Part shown: positions 44,408 through 57,084 of the stretch, piece after piece
Layout of the letters: each line of letters begins with the position of its first letter
Position numbering within the stretch: the first letter of the stretch is position 1
Assembly (NCBI RefSeq): GCF_018143015.1
Contig: NC_054743.1
Span: forward strand, 44,550,922 to 44,614,921
Length of the DNA: 64,000 nt
Direction of reading: 5' to 3'
From: Lytechinus variegatus
Taxonomy: Eukaryota; Echinodermata; Echinoidea; Temnopleuroida; Toxopneustidae
Program-made: the position numbers and the translations under genes
Notes under the pieces: model-generated
What the model was told of the DNA's origin: nothing
Database searches by the model: none
What the model saw: the letters and a program-made list of their open reading frames with translations, nothing else

Positions 44408-44572
44408 ATTGAGACTCTTGTTCTCGATGAGGATCTCAGTGAACGTCCGTCTGCATCACGTGATTTCGCTCAGTTCATCTGTAAGATGAATCATCTGAAG
44501 AACCTCACACTCAATGGTTTTCATCATGATGACTTCTACTCAACATCATTGTCGATGGCATCAACTACAAAG
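44408..44572 (+). CDS. NLR-type LRR exon, array copy 3
   Basis: The exon is 165 bp, phase 0-0, encoding IETLVLDEDLSERPSASRDF, AQFICKMNHLKNLTLNGFHH and DDFYSTSLSMASTTK. It starts 913 bp after copy 2, slightly less than the usual period because its upstream intron lacks about 50 bp. The frame is intact with no missing LRR residue. Confidence 0.75.
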
Positions 44573-45369
44573 GTAATATATAGTAAGAGGTATTTATATG
44601 TTAATGGACAGTACTTAATGAAACCATAATGCTCTTCAAATTGTCTCATGACGCTGCGATGCCATATTATAAACTACAATTGTCAATTCCGCTTTGTAAT
44701 GATTTTTTTTTCTTGAATTGTTATTGAATTGTGATCAAAGGACATGACTAAATGTAATTTCTCACTACCGACAAAATCGAACAATTTTTCATTTTCTGAT
44801 TTCAATTTATTATAATGCAATATGAACATTTAAGTAACGGTTAAGACATAAAAGCATATTGGTTGTATTTTGTATGGTAAACCGTTAGCAATTTGCAATT
44901 CTCTACTGTTTAAGTCCAATAGTGAGAAATATCTGTCAAAAGATAAAAATAGGGCAAAAGATATTTTAAAAGTTTTCTTTTTAACTCTGCGGACGGTTTA
45001 GTTTTTGGTACACAGTGGTTACATGATGCTGCAGTGCGAAATGAGCCGTGTGTAACAGCTTTTAACAAGTTTTTTTTTATTCCTACTTCAATTTTCAGTT
45101 AATAAACGGGATGATAATTTCCTAAATGAGAGGTATGATGTTGTAAGAAACACGCATAAAGGAAAGTAAATTAAATTTTCATTGTTGTTGATTTTATCGT
45201 TTTTGGTATATTTCATCACTGTTTTACCTTGAAAACTGTCATAAAACATAAATGTCTTATCGTGCTGTTGATATTAATGATTGATAATGTTAAAATGATT
45301 TCAATACACATTGGATTGTAAAGAATGTAAAGTAATTTTGGATTCATTTTCATGTTACTATTTTATCAG

Positions 45370-45537
45370 ATTGAGACTCTTGTTCTAGTCTACAGGGATC
45401 TCAGTGAACGTCCATCTGCATCACGTGATCTCGCTCAGTTCATCTGTAAGATGAATCATCTGAAGAACCTCAAACTCTATGGTTATCATCATGACGACTT
45501 CTACTCAACATCATCGTCGATGGCATCAACTACAAAG
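45370..45537 (+). CDS. NLR-type LRR exon, array copy 4 (56 codons)
   Basis: The exon is 168 bp, phase 0-0, encoding IETLVLVYRDLSERPSASRD, LAQFICKMNHLKNLKLYGYH and HDDFYSTSSSMASTTK. It is one codon longer than the others: a local change replaced the LNED/LYED segment with LVYRD without breaking frame. NLKL replaces NLTL. Its downstream intron was the landing site of the Helitron-like array. Confidence 0.75.
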
Positions 45538-46976
45538 GTAATATATAGTAAGAGGTATTTATATGTAAAGGAACAGTACTGAATGAAACCATAATGCTCT
45601 TCAAATTCTCTCATGACACTGCGATGCCTTATATAAACTACAATTGTCAATTCCGCTTTGTAATGATTTTTTTCTTGAATTGTTATTGAATTGTGATCAA
45701 AGGACATGACTAAATGTAATTTCTCACTACCGACAAAATCGAACAATGTTTAATTAGGTGGTCTGTCTTTGACAGATCACCTCTTAATTTCGTCAGAATT
45801 TTCTTTTTATTAGGTGGTCTGTCTACGACAGATCACCTATTGATTTCGTCAGAATTTTCTTTATTAGGTGGTCTGTCTATGACAGATCACCTATTGTTTT
45901 CGTCAGAATTTTCTTTATTAGGTGGTCTGGCTATGACAGATCACCTATTGTTTTCGTCAGAATTTTCTTTCTTTATTTCTTTCTTTATTCTTGGCACCTA
46001 TGATTGTCGCCGACTTTTCTCGAAATTGGCTTAATCAATTTTGCTGATTTTTTCGTCATATATAGAATCTATCATAGAGACGGCAAAATAAGCTTTTCAA
46101 GGTCATGTGGTCATGATGACGTCATCTACGCGCCATTTTGTAAAATTCTTCATTTGATCATATCTTCATTATCAATTATCAAAAATTAACAATATTTACA
46201 TGACATTAACTTCATGTCAAGGGTCAACTGTCAATGTCATCAAAGGTCATGTAGAGGTCATGATGCGCGCGTACGCGCGCGTCAAAGGTAAAAAAATCGT
46301 CCAAATGACCTATAAATTTTTTTGGGTACGTTTCAGGTGACAATGACAATGACAATGACAATGATGACAATGACAATGACAATGATTTATTTACCCATGT
46401 CACCCTAATTCGGGTATTGGGGATATTATCATATAGAACATAACATATTCAGAATCATTTCAATTATATTTACAAAGTATTTACAAATATATACAATCAC
46501 ATGTTACAGAGTAATTGAATAAATACTACATGAAATTACTTTAGAGACGTAAAAGTAAAAGGAATGATGTGTCTCTAAATCAATTGGTGAGAGAAGGAGG
46601 AGAGACAAAATAGGAAAAGAAGGAAAAACAAAAGGGGAAGAGAGAGAGAAAAAAGAAAAGAACAAAAAGACAAATGATTGTAATAACAATAATTTTTAAA
46701 AGAAACAGTACTAACAATGATAATAAATAAATATGAATGAATGCGTGTTATAGAATTGAAAAAGTTGGAACTGCAATGCAAAGGCACCGATATGTGTATT
46801 TAACGTGGTTATATATATAATTATATTGGACTTTGGCATAAAAATTGATAAAAATTTATTTTAAGAAATTAGAGAGAATTAAAATTTAATTTATCCTTTA
46901 CCTAATTATTGTTTATTTACATATATACATGAACTTGTTTTCAAATAGAAAATGTTAACATAAATATTTTATTTGT

Positions 46977-49900
46977 TTATTTATTAAACTTATCCATTAT
47001 AATGCTACAAAATTTTGATAAATTTATTAATGTTGACATTTTGGAAGAATTGAAAAGCTTAAACATTTTCAATGCATTTGGACGGCTTGTATAGGAACCA
47101 TCAATATATTTCTTTCTTGCTGTAAGAAATGCAGGGCACTCGAACAAATAATGAAATTCATCACCCAGCTTTGATGTATTACATATGGTGCATATTCTCT
47201 GTGATCGCTCAATATTTGCAAATCTACCAGATGTTATTGGCAGACGGTGGTTTCCACACCGGAATCTTGTTAAAGTAATTCTGTATTTGAAAGGCAATTT
47301 TAGAAGAGATAATTCACAACTGCAATTTTCTTTGAAAATGCGATAGTTTAAGCACAGTGAATTAGAAAACATTTCAGCATGCCAATTTTGAGAGTATATA
47401 TCGTCCAATCGTGTTTTAATTGTTGCTTTGAACCACCGTGGATTTATTGGCTGATTATCAAACCAAAGGTAAGATAAGCCTAATTTATCCAATGTATTTT
47501 TTATTTTTACTAGCCACGGGTTTTGATATATATTCAGATCAAACATTATTTTCAGAATATCGTAAACAGTATGGGACAATTTTGATGTTTTGCTCTGGAT
47601 TATTTTAATCCAAAAGTTTAACATTCTGCACTCAATTAGTTTCTTGATACTGTGTTTACCGACCTCTCCATATGTCATGCAATTTGCAGTAAATTTACTC
47701 ACATGAAGAAGACGTTTATAATAACGACTTTGAAACATTTCAACATCTTGAAGATTACTTTCAAGACCCCACAACTCACTTCCATATAACAAAATCGGAA
47801 GTACCAATTTTTCAAACAATTCTAATTCAATATCAACTGGTAAACTCAACTTTATTGATTTGGAACGTAAACTGAACAATGCTTTTTGTGCTTGACTTAT
47901 TTGTTTTTTCCGAGCTTTCGAAAAGCGGTTATTATAATTCAAAACTGTTCCAAGATATGTATACTCATCAACAACCTCTAGCTGTTGATTATTGAAAGTA
48001 ATGATGGGTAAATTGCGGATCTTACCACGAGAGAATACGACAATTTTTGTTTTTTGTATATTTACATTCAACGACCAATCTTCACAGTATTTGTAGACAG
48101 CATTTAATGCTTCTTGGAGATCATTTTCAGATTCTGCTAATACAATGGTGTCATCAGCGTATAATAGGGTAAATAACTTAAGATATACACATATATTTCT
48201 CTCGAGGAGTTTTTCTTTCAGGCCATTCATAAGTAAATTAACACCATTGCAATTTTTTCTCAATGTATTGTCAAAATCATTGATAAAGATTGCAAATAAT
48301 AATGGAGATAGATTATCTCCCTGTCTTACTCCTATATTACGTTCAAAGAACTCAGACCGTTGTCCATTGCTCATAACATAAGATTTTGCGTTTTCATACA
48401 TATTTTGGATCACCTTGAGAATTTTGCCATTGATGTTATACTTAAGTATTTTAGACCACAATAAATGTCTTTTTACAGAATCGAATGCTTTCTTATAATC
48501 AATGAATGCGCAATAAATTCTTTTCTTTTGAGATAGATAAATATCTATCAGACTGTAAAGAGTAAATATATGATCTAGAGTACAATAATCCTCACGAAAT
48601 CCTGCCTGTTCTTCACCCATCAGGTTGCAAATATCAAAATATAAAGAAATTCGGTTATTTAAAATAGATGTGAACAGTTTACCTAAGCAACTTAACAATG
48701 TAATTGGACGATAGTTATCTGGTTCATTCACTGAACCCTTCTTTTTGTATATTGGGCAAAGGATACCTATTGTCCAGTCTGTGGGAACTTTGCCACAATC
48801 CAGTATTAAGTTAAACAGCTTTGTGAGGAGTTTCATCATAGGTTTGCTGCTATACTTTATCATTTCATTTAATACTAAATCATCACCGGATGATTTGTTA
48901 TTTTTAAGCTTCTTTAATTGATTTTCTATCTCCTCTTCCAAAATTGGATAATTTAGTTCAAGGCTGAAACAATTTGCTTCATTAGGTGTTGATTCCTCAT
49001 CTATAGTGCGTCTGTTTTTAACATCGTCTCCTTTATTCAGTAATTCAAAAAAATCTTTGAAAGAATCAATTGATACATTTGCACGATTCTTGGGCTTGGA
49101 ATTCGCCTTGCTAAGATATTTCCAAAGGTCGCCAATGTTATTATTTTTTACTTTCCTCAAATTGTCCTGAAGGTCAGAAACATATTTTGATTTTTTCTTC
49201 TTCAAAACTGTCTTGTATTGTTTGCGTAAGGTATTCAAAACTAATTCCATTTCCATTTTCATATTTTCATTTCTACATTTTTTAATTCTATTTCTTAATG
49301 TTAAGAAATTCTTTCTCAAGTTCTTACATTCTTTATCAAACCAAGGCTTCATTTTCGGAGATGCAGTGGTAACAGTCGTGCCAGTTTTTTTCTGCCGTGA
49401 CATACCACATAGAGTTGCAGCCTTAAAATATACTTGTTTTATTTGATTTACTATATCATTGACAGATTGAATACTAGTTTGGGGCATATTTCTAGTAACC
49501 TCTATCATTTCTAATATTTTGTTTATTTCATCTTCATCTAAGGAGTTTGCAAATGTGTGAGTTAATTCTGAATTCCATTTATAATATTTCTTTTTCAAGT
49601 GAGAATCATTATCGTTATTGGTGTAATGACTCTTCTCTTCTGGAAATATTTTTTTCTTAACATATTTCATGGAAACAAATATTGGACTGTGTTTATCTGA
49701 CAGACATTTTTCAAAGTTATCAACAGTAAAGTCTTCAATATGATCAATGAAATTTGCAGAGACAATACAATAGTCAACTGTGCTTGCGTCGGCGCAGGTT
49801 AATGCACCCTTACCATAATCTTGCCCAAAGCGGCCATTTACAATGTGCATGTCAGTAGCTTGACATAGATTAATCAGTTTGCGACCGTTAGCATTTACAA

Positions 49901-50544
49901 ACTTGTCTTCGTTAGATCTTGGTGGATAAGAACAAGTTGAGGGCATGTCTGCATTATCTGCCGACAAAATGACATTAACAGAAAAGGTAGAGTCATCATC
50001 TTCAATATAATGTATTAGTGATCCTGATCTTGCATTGAAATCTCCTATCAAACAAACTGGCAACCCCAGGGTACCATTAATTTTCATTAAATCATATATA
50101 ACATCTTCAAATAAATCATCATCGTAGTGTTTAGAATTTTCATGTGGCATATATACCGCACCAATTATAAAAGCAAAGCCATAAGCACCTTTATTCACTT
50201 TGAGCCAAAGGACAGAATCACTTTTGAAAACATTTACATCTAGTTGTTCAACATAATTTCTCAAACATTGTTTGGAAATGATACATAAGCCATGGTGTCC
50301 ACCAAGACGTGGGGAAGATTTGTCATTATTCTCTTTACAAATCATCGTATAGTCAATCAGTGGCAGGTCAATGTATTGAGATCTAGTTTCAGATAAACAT
50401 ATAAAATCAAAATCTTTTATATAGCACTCTAGTATACCAAGATCAAGTTTTTTTCTTTAGACCACATACATTTAGCCCTAATATCTTGAAGTTATTATTC
50501 AAACCCAAATCCAAATCATCAGATAGAATGGTACCTGCTAATTC
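46977..50544 (-). CDS. LINE ORF2, endonuclease plus reverse transcriptase
   Basis: Reading after the ORF1 TAG gives KILGLNVCGL (catalytic Asn), then one base shift in an A7 run at 50448-50454, then DFICLSETRSQ (Glu). An open frame of over 1,100 codons follows: FIIGAVYMPHEN, VCLIGDFNARSG, SDKHSPIF (Asp-His), NYRPITLLSC, EQAGFREDYC, CAFIDYKKAFDS, GVRQGDNLSPLLF, LLYADDT (about codon 728 from the first Met at 50345) and a CCHC-like CTICNTSKLGDEFHYLFEC. The first Met lies beyond the Asn and Glu motifs, so Met-initiated protein would lack them. The A7 slip may be a real mutation or an assembly error. Confidence 0.85.
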
Positions 50545-51375
50545 CTATTTTGACAGTGAGAATTTCTTTAACTGATCTTCAGTCCATCCAAGGCGGAAGA
50601 GATCATCACCTGTCTCCACTATGTATTTATCCTCCTTCCCATTCTTTGCAACAACGCAATGAATGCGGCCATCGATCGTCCAGATTTTCTTGGTGCTTTC
50701 TGCTCTTCGAATTGCGTGGAAAAGCTTGGCTCTTTGGGCAGTCAGGTCTTCCTCGATGTAGATCCCTCTGAGTTGGTCGTTCTCTCTTAAGCGTCGCTTA
50801 CTCCTCATTAGCTCAACTTTCCGCTCCCGTCTGACAAACTTCACGATGATGGGCCTATGTCGTTCTTGCTTGCTGGGAGTAGAGGGTCCTCGCCGCTTTG
50901 ATGTGGGCAGACGATGACTCACACTAATGTCGTCTGCGGTGATGTTGACATTGATCCTCCTCGCCAAAGCTACTACCTTCTCGGTGGTGTTCTCTCCATC
51001 TGTTTCCGGCACGCCGTAAACTCGTACATTTTCCCGCCGACCATATTGCTCTAGACGATCGATATCATTTTCCAGCTTCACTTGTTGAGATGGGTGAGAT
51101 GGCAACGGCGTTGGTCTCATCTGCTCTATCGCAGTTGTCACAGCCACCTTGACAGCCTGAGTCACTGCCTGGATGATAACCGGTTGTATGGCCATCAGAA
51201 CCTTCGTGATTATATTTTGCATATCACCATCAGAAAGATCAGATTTCCCCTTTGGCCTCTCCTTTCCACTAGTTGCGGCAGCTACAGCATAGGTGACGGC
51301 CTCCTCTATATTTGGGGGCGGTGCTTTCATAGCCACTTCGTCATCAAGCACGTCAAATCTATTTCCTGATGCCAT
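50545..51375 (-). CDS. LINE ORF1, L1-ORF1-like RNA-binding protein (276 aa)
   Basis: Intact frame. A short polar N-terminus (MASGNRFDVLDDEV) and a helical region at residues 50-110 (IITKVLMAIQPVIIQAVTQA) lead into a likely coiled coil (KLENDIDRLEQYGRRENV). An RRM-like core follows with VRVYGVPE, SHRLPTSKRR and PIIVKFVRRERKVELMRSKR, then a C-terminal domain (GIYIEEDLTAQRAKLFHAI). It ends SLSK-TAG, immediately continued in frame by ORF2. The role is RNA binding and particle formation, by analogy with L1 ORF1p. Confidence 0.85.
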   Translation of the reverse strand: MASGNRFDVLDDEVAMKAPPPNIEEAVTYAVAAATSGKERPKGKSDLSDGDMQNIITKVLMAIQPVIIQAVTQAVKVAVTTAIEQMRPTPLPSHPSQQVKLENDIDRLEQYGRRENVRVYGVPETDGENTTEKVVALARRINVNITADDISVSHRLPTSKRRGPSTPSKQERHRPIIVKFVRRERKVELMRSKRRLRENDQLRGIYIEEDLTAQRAKLFHAIRRAESTKKIWTIDGRIHCVVAKNGKEDKYIVETGDDLFRLGWTEDQLKKFSLSK

Positions 51376-52663
51376 TATGACGTCACAATAAGGTCAGTGT
51401 TAAGATGGGTGGTTGTGCGCGACAGGTTGTGTGCGCTACAGGTGCAACAGGTGCAAGACGTCTAGACAGTTACAAGCAGGTGCATCAATGGTTGCCAACC
51501 AGTCTGCGTTGTATCCACAATTTGATGCGCTGATGAAGATGGAGCTGGAATGATACGCACCCTGGCTTTACGTTGCTAGGATATGTGGATGCAACTGTCT
51601 CTTCTCTTGGTCACAGTCCGTTTACAGAATCCTCAAAAAATGGGTATTAACTGTGTTTTCAAGATTAAATCCTTTAAAAACTCCAAAAACCAGTGTCACC
51701 AACGGAAGCCTCAGAACGAGATCTCAACATTGATACACAAGTTTTTTTAACGATTTCAAAGATTAATGATTAAATGACGTCAATCTTGGAGCAAAAAGAA
51801 AACACGTCCTTACCCTTCAATAATTAGGTCATTTCAAGCATTTCAAAAATTTGCGCGCGTTTCCGCGCGTTACACCTTAACGCAACGCAGAAAAACCGTT
51901 TTTTTTTAATATCATTGCATTGCTAATAAAATTCTGAGCAATTTGATACCTTGATCAACCTTCTACAACCATTAATAACGAAATTAACATTCATTAAAGT
52001 TTGCAGCACGTGTGCGCGCGAGCTCTCACTATAGGCCATATATGGGCAAAAACATGCCTATTGTAAATTCACTGTAGCTCTTTAAAAAGTCCTTTGACCC
52101 CCAATTTTTTTCATATATCGATAGAGTATTAGTTGTAGATTTGATTTCATGTCACCATTGTCCCTAAATTATATTGTTACGTCATCAAATAGACGCCCAA
52201 ACTAAAAATTTCACTTTTTTCAAAAATGACGTCATCAAATTTATGCAAATTTGGCTGTAACTTCTCCAATATAGATCATTTTTCGCCCAGATTTCCATAT
52301 GTTGTAGTTTATAATGTACTCTTTCTCCTCAGTTAACATGAATATTCGTTTTGAGAAACGCATCATTGCGTAAAACAGCGATGAAAAGAGGCATGTCATT
52401 TTTCCTCATTTTGCGTGTAATCTCTATGGGACATGACTTTTTCCAAAAACTAGATTCGACATTCCTCTATTTCGTGAGCCATATCTCCATTTTTTCTTGT
52501 CAGCTTTCCTTGAGCTTTTAACATGTTGTAGCTGAGATTCTGGGCTATCGGGAGTGTGCCCTCCATTATTTGATCAGATGCCGGGATCATGCCCGTATTT
52601 CACTTGCAAAATTGGAATTGTAATTCTCAAAATTGCTTACGTGTAATCTCTATGGGGAATATC

Positions 52664-52722
52664 GTGGCTCAATGGATAACGCATTTGACTTGCTTTCTCG
52701 AGGGCGGAGGTTCGATTCCTGG
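52664..52722 (+). other. tRNA-like segment in Helitron-like unit 1
   Basis: GTGGCTCAATGGATAACGCA (A box and D-arm, close to animal tRNA-Arg) is followed 27 bases later by GGTTCGATTCCTGGGG (B box and T-arm). The anticodon stem and acceptor stem cannot be formed properly, so this is not a working tRNA. It may be a captured, decayed tRNA-Arg or a SINE head. Confidence 0.6.
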
Positions 52723-53263
52723 GGTAGAAAAGATGATTTTTTTTTTCTTTTTGCCACCTCTTACATGATCCTTTATGGTAATTAAAAGGTATGACAGTTA
52801 AAATTTAGCAAGATAAAACAGATTATAATTGTTTTTTTCATATCACATGTATTTTGTGTGTAATCTCTATGGGACATGACTTTTTCTCAAAACTAGATTC
52901 GACATTCCTCTATTTCGTGAGCCATATCTCCATTTCTTCTTGTCAGTTTTGCCGGAGCTTTTGATATGTTATAGCTGAGATTCTGGGCTTTCGGGAATGT
53001 GCCCTCCACTTTTTGATCAGATGCCGGGATCATGCCCGTTTTTAACTTACAATATTGGAATTGTAATTCTCAAAATTTCTTGCGTGTAAAGTCTATGGGA
53101 AACATTAATAATCACATTGAGCAATGGTCAAAATTTATTCTTAGGATGTCTAGAATCAAGATTATCAATCATATCTAAATTATTCATTTTATACATTAGC
53201 CGACTCTGAATGAAAAATCATGACAGACCACCTAATTCGTCCGCATGACGAATTAAATTCTAG

Positions 53264-55164
53264 TTAGGTGGTCTGTCATTTATGACAGATCACTTCTTAG
53301 TTTCGTCAATTTCTTCTTATTAGGTGGTCTGTCTATGACAGATCACCTATTGATTTCGTCAGAATTTTCTTTATTTATTATTTATTTATTCTTAGCACCT
53401 ATGTTTGTCGCCAACTTTTCTCGAAATTGGCTGAATCAATTTTGCTGATTTTTTCTTCATATATAGAATCTATCATAGAGACGGCAAACTAAGCTTTTCA
53501 AGGTCATATGGTCATGATGACGTCATCTACGCGCCATTTTGTAAAATTCTTCATTTGATCATATCTTCATTATCAATTATCAAAAATTAATAATATTTAC
53601 AGGACATTAACTTCATGTCAAGGGTCAACTGTCAATGTCATCAAAGGTCATGTAGAGGTCATGACGCGCGCGTAGGCGCGCGTCAAATGTAAAAAAATCG
53701 TCCAAATGACCTATAAATTTTTTGGGTACGTTTTAGGTCATTTTAAGCATACGTGCGCGCGTTTCCGCGCGTTACACCTAAACACAACGCAGAAAAACCG
53801 TTTTTTTTAATATCATTGCATTGCTAATAAAATTCTGAGCAATTTGATACCTTGATCAACCTTCTACAACCATTAATAACGAAATTAACACCCATTAAAG
53901 TTTGCAGCACGTGTGCGCGCGAGCTCTCACTATAGGCCATATATGGGCAAAAACATGCCTATTGTAAATTCACTGTAGCTCTTTAAAAAGTCCGTTGACC
54001 CCCATTTTTTTTTCATATATCGATAGAGTATGAGTTGTAGATTTGATTTCATGTCAACATTGTCCCTAAATTATATCGTGACGTCATCAAATAGGCGCCC
54101 AAACTAAAAATTTCATTTTTTTCAAAAATGACGTCATCAAATTTATGCAAATTTGGCTGTAACTTCTCGAATATAGATCATTTTTCGCCCAGATTTCCAT
54201 GTGTTGTAGTTTATAATGTACTCTTTCTCCTCAGTTAACATGAATATTCGTTTTGAGAAACGCATCATTGCGTAAAACAGCGATGAAAAGAGGCATGTCA
54301 TTTTTCCTCATTTTGCGTGTAATCTCTATGGGACATGACTTTTTCCAAAAACTAGATTCGACATTCCTTTATTTCGTGAGCCATATCTCCATTTTTTCTT
54401 GTCAGCTTTTCTTGAGCTTTTTACATGTCGTAGCTGAGATTCTGGGCTATCGGAAGTGTGCCCTTCATTTTTTGATCAGATGCCGGGATCATGCCCGTAT
54501 TTCACTTGCAAAATTGGAATTGTAATTCTCAAAATTGCTTACGTGTAATCTCTATGGGGAATATCGTGGCTCAATGGATAACGCATTTGACTTGCTTTCT
54601 CGAGGGCGGAGGTTCGATTCCTGGGGTAGAAAAGATGATTTTTTTTTTATTTTTGCCACCTCTTACATGATCCTTTATGATAATTAAAAGGTATAAAAGT
54701 TAAAATTTAGCAAGATAAAACAGATTATAATTGTTTTTTTCATATCACATGATTTTGTGTGTAATCTCTATTGGACATGACTTTTTCTCAAAACTAGATT
54801 CGACATTCCTCTATTTCGTGAGCCATATCTCCATTTCTTCTTGTCAGTTTTGCCGGAGCTTTTAATATGTTATAGCTGAGATTCTGGGCTTTCGGGAATG
54901 TGCCCTCCACTTTTTGATCAGATGCCGGGATCATGCCCGTTTTTAACTTGCAATATTGGAATTGTAATTCTCAAAATTTCTTGCGTGTAAAGTCTATGGG
55001 AAACATTAATAATCACATTGAGCAATGGTCAAAATTTATTCTTAGGATGTCTAGAATCAAGATTATCAATCATATCTAAATTATTCATTTTATACATTAG
55101 CCGACTCTGAATGAAAAATCATGACAGACCACCTAATTCGTCCGCATGACGAATTAAATTCTAG
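53264..55164 (+). mobile_element. Helitron-like unit 2 (complete reference unit)
   Basis: This 1.9-kb unit runs from TTAGGTGG to CTAG without foreign insertions. It contains in order two 5'-end repeats, a CGCGCGCGT-type palindromic block near 53665, a GCGCGTTTCCGCGCGTTACA block at 53758, ATGACGTCATCAAAT blocks, a tRNA-like segment (54565-54622), the inverse end and the hairpin. Unit 1 (45754-53263) has the same order but carries a LINE. Unit 3 (55165-55816) lacks the middle, unit 4 (55817-57632) lacks the 5' end, and unit 5 (57633-59075) has a replaced 3' middle. Confidence 0.75.
54565..54624 (+). other. tRNA-like segment in Helitron-like unit 2
   Basis: Same A-box and B-box arrangement and spacing as at 52664, essentially identical in sequence. 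Conservation here is no higher than in the flanking unit, so it gives no separate evidence of selection. Confidence 0.6.
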
Positions 55165-57024
55165 TTTATTTATTTTTAACGATTTTTTTGTCGCCAAGTT
55201 ATCTCAAAATGGACTTGATCAATTTCATTGAATTTCATGTCATTTATGGGATCTGTCATGGACACGTAAAAATAAGCTTTTCAAGGTCATCAGGTCATGA
55301 TGACGTCATCTAGGCGCCATTTTGTAAAATCACATTATCAATCATATCTCCATTATCAATTATCAAAAATCAATTAAATTAACATCACATCAACTTCAGG
55401 TCAAAGGTCATTAGGTAATGTTATCATAGGTCACCTGGACGTCACGACGCGCGCGTATGCGCGCGTCAAAATTTCAAACTGCTCAAAATCACTTTTTTAC
55501 CAAACGAGAGTACGTTTCAGGTCATTTTAAGCATTTCAAAAATTTGCGCGCGCGCACGAATGCGCGCGCGTTTCCGCGCGTTACCCTTAACGAAACTCAG
55601 AAACACCGTTTTTTTTACATCATTGCATTGATAATATAATTCTGAGCAATTCGATACCAAATTTAGTTCTCTACGACCATTAATGACAAAATTAACACCC
55701 GTTAAAGTCTGCAGCACGTGTGCGCGCGAGCTCTCACTATAGGCCATATATGGGCAAAAACATTGAAAAATCATGACAGACCACCTAATTCGTCCGCATG
55801 ACGAATTAAATTCTAGTTTATTTATTTTTAACGATTTTTTTGTCGCCAACTTTTCTCGAAATTGGCTGAATCAATTTTGCTGATTTTTTTGTCATATATA
55901 GAATCTATCATAGAGACGGCAAAATAAGCTTTTCAAGGTCATATGGTCATGATGACGTCATCTACGCGCCATTTTGTAAAATTCTTCATTTGATCATATC
56001 TTCATTATCAATTGTCAAAAATTAACAATATATACATGACATTAACTTCATGTCAAGGGTCAAATGTTAATGTCATCAAAGGTCATGTAGAGGTAATGAC
56101 GCGCGCGTACGCGCGCGTCAAAGGTAAAAAAAATCGTCTAAATGACCTATAAATTTTTTTGGGTGCGTTTCAGGTCATTTTAAGCATTTCAAAAATTTGC
56201 GCGCGCGCACATATGCGCGCGCGTTTCCGCGCGTTACACCTTAACGCAACGCAGAAAAACCGTTTCTTTAATATCATTACATTGCTAATAAAATTCTGAG
56301 CAATTTGATACCTTGATTAACCTTCTACAACCATTAATAACGAAATTAACACCTGTTAAACTTTGCAGCACGTGTGCGCGCGAGCTCTCACTATAGGCCA
56401 TATATGGGCAAAAACATGCCTATTGTAAATTCACTGTAGCTCTTTAAAAAGTCCGTTTACCCCCAATTTTTTTTCATATATCGATAGAGTATTAATTGTA
56501 AATTTGATTTCATGTCACCATTGTCCCTAAATTATATCGTGACGTCATCAAATAGGCGCCCAAACTAAAAATTTCATTTTTTTCAAAAATGACGTCATCA
56601 AATTTATGCAAATTTGGTTGTAACTTCTCGAATATAGATCATTTTTCGCCCAGATTTCAATATGTTGTAGTTTATAATGTACTCTTTCTCCTCAGTACCA
56701 TGATTTTTCGTTTTGAGAAACGCATCATTGTGTAAAACAGCGATGAAAAGAGGCATGTCATTTTTCCTCATTTTGCGTGTAATCTCTATGGGACATGACT
56801 TTTTCCCAAAACTAGATTCGACATTCCTCTATTTCGTGAGCCATATCTCCATTTTTTCTTGTCAACTTTCCTTGAGCTTTTAACATGTTGTAGCTGAGAT
56901 TCTGGGCTATCGGAAATGTGCCCTCCATTTTTTGATCAGATGCCGGGATCATGCCCGTATTTCACTTGCAAAATTGGAATTGTGATTTTCAAAATTGCTT
57001 ACGTGTAATCTCTATGGGGAATAT

Positions 57025-57084
57025 CGTGGCTCAATGGATAACGCATTTGACTTGCTTTCTCGAGGGCGGAGGTTCGATTCCTGG
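57025..57084 (+). other. tRNA-like segment in Helitron-like unit 4
   Basis: Same A-box and B-box layout as at 54565. It is followed by a T-run that could serve as a pol III terminator, as in the other copies. Confidence 0.6.

Larger units (their letters stand above)
46339..51826 (-). mobile_element. Nearly intact two-ORF LINE, second family (CR1/L2 group)
   Basis: The element sits in Helitron-like unit 1, where the sequence ...GTTTCAGGT / AGGTCATTT... is continuous in sister units; AGGT is the likely short target duplication. In minus-strand order: 5' leader, ORF1 (51375-50545), TAG, ORF2 (50544-46977), a 3' UTR and a tail of repeated CATTGT/TGTCAT units (46339-46385). Motifs place it with the LINE at 21488-26750, but the two proteins are only moderately similar, so they are different families. 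One single-base frame disturbance was seen. Confidence 0.88.

Noticed and set aside
52664-52722. Functional tRNA-Arg gene
   Set aside because: A and B boxes are good, but anticodon and acceptor stems do not form, and the segment repeats with its transposon unit.
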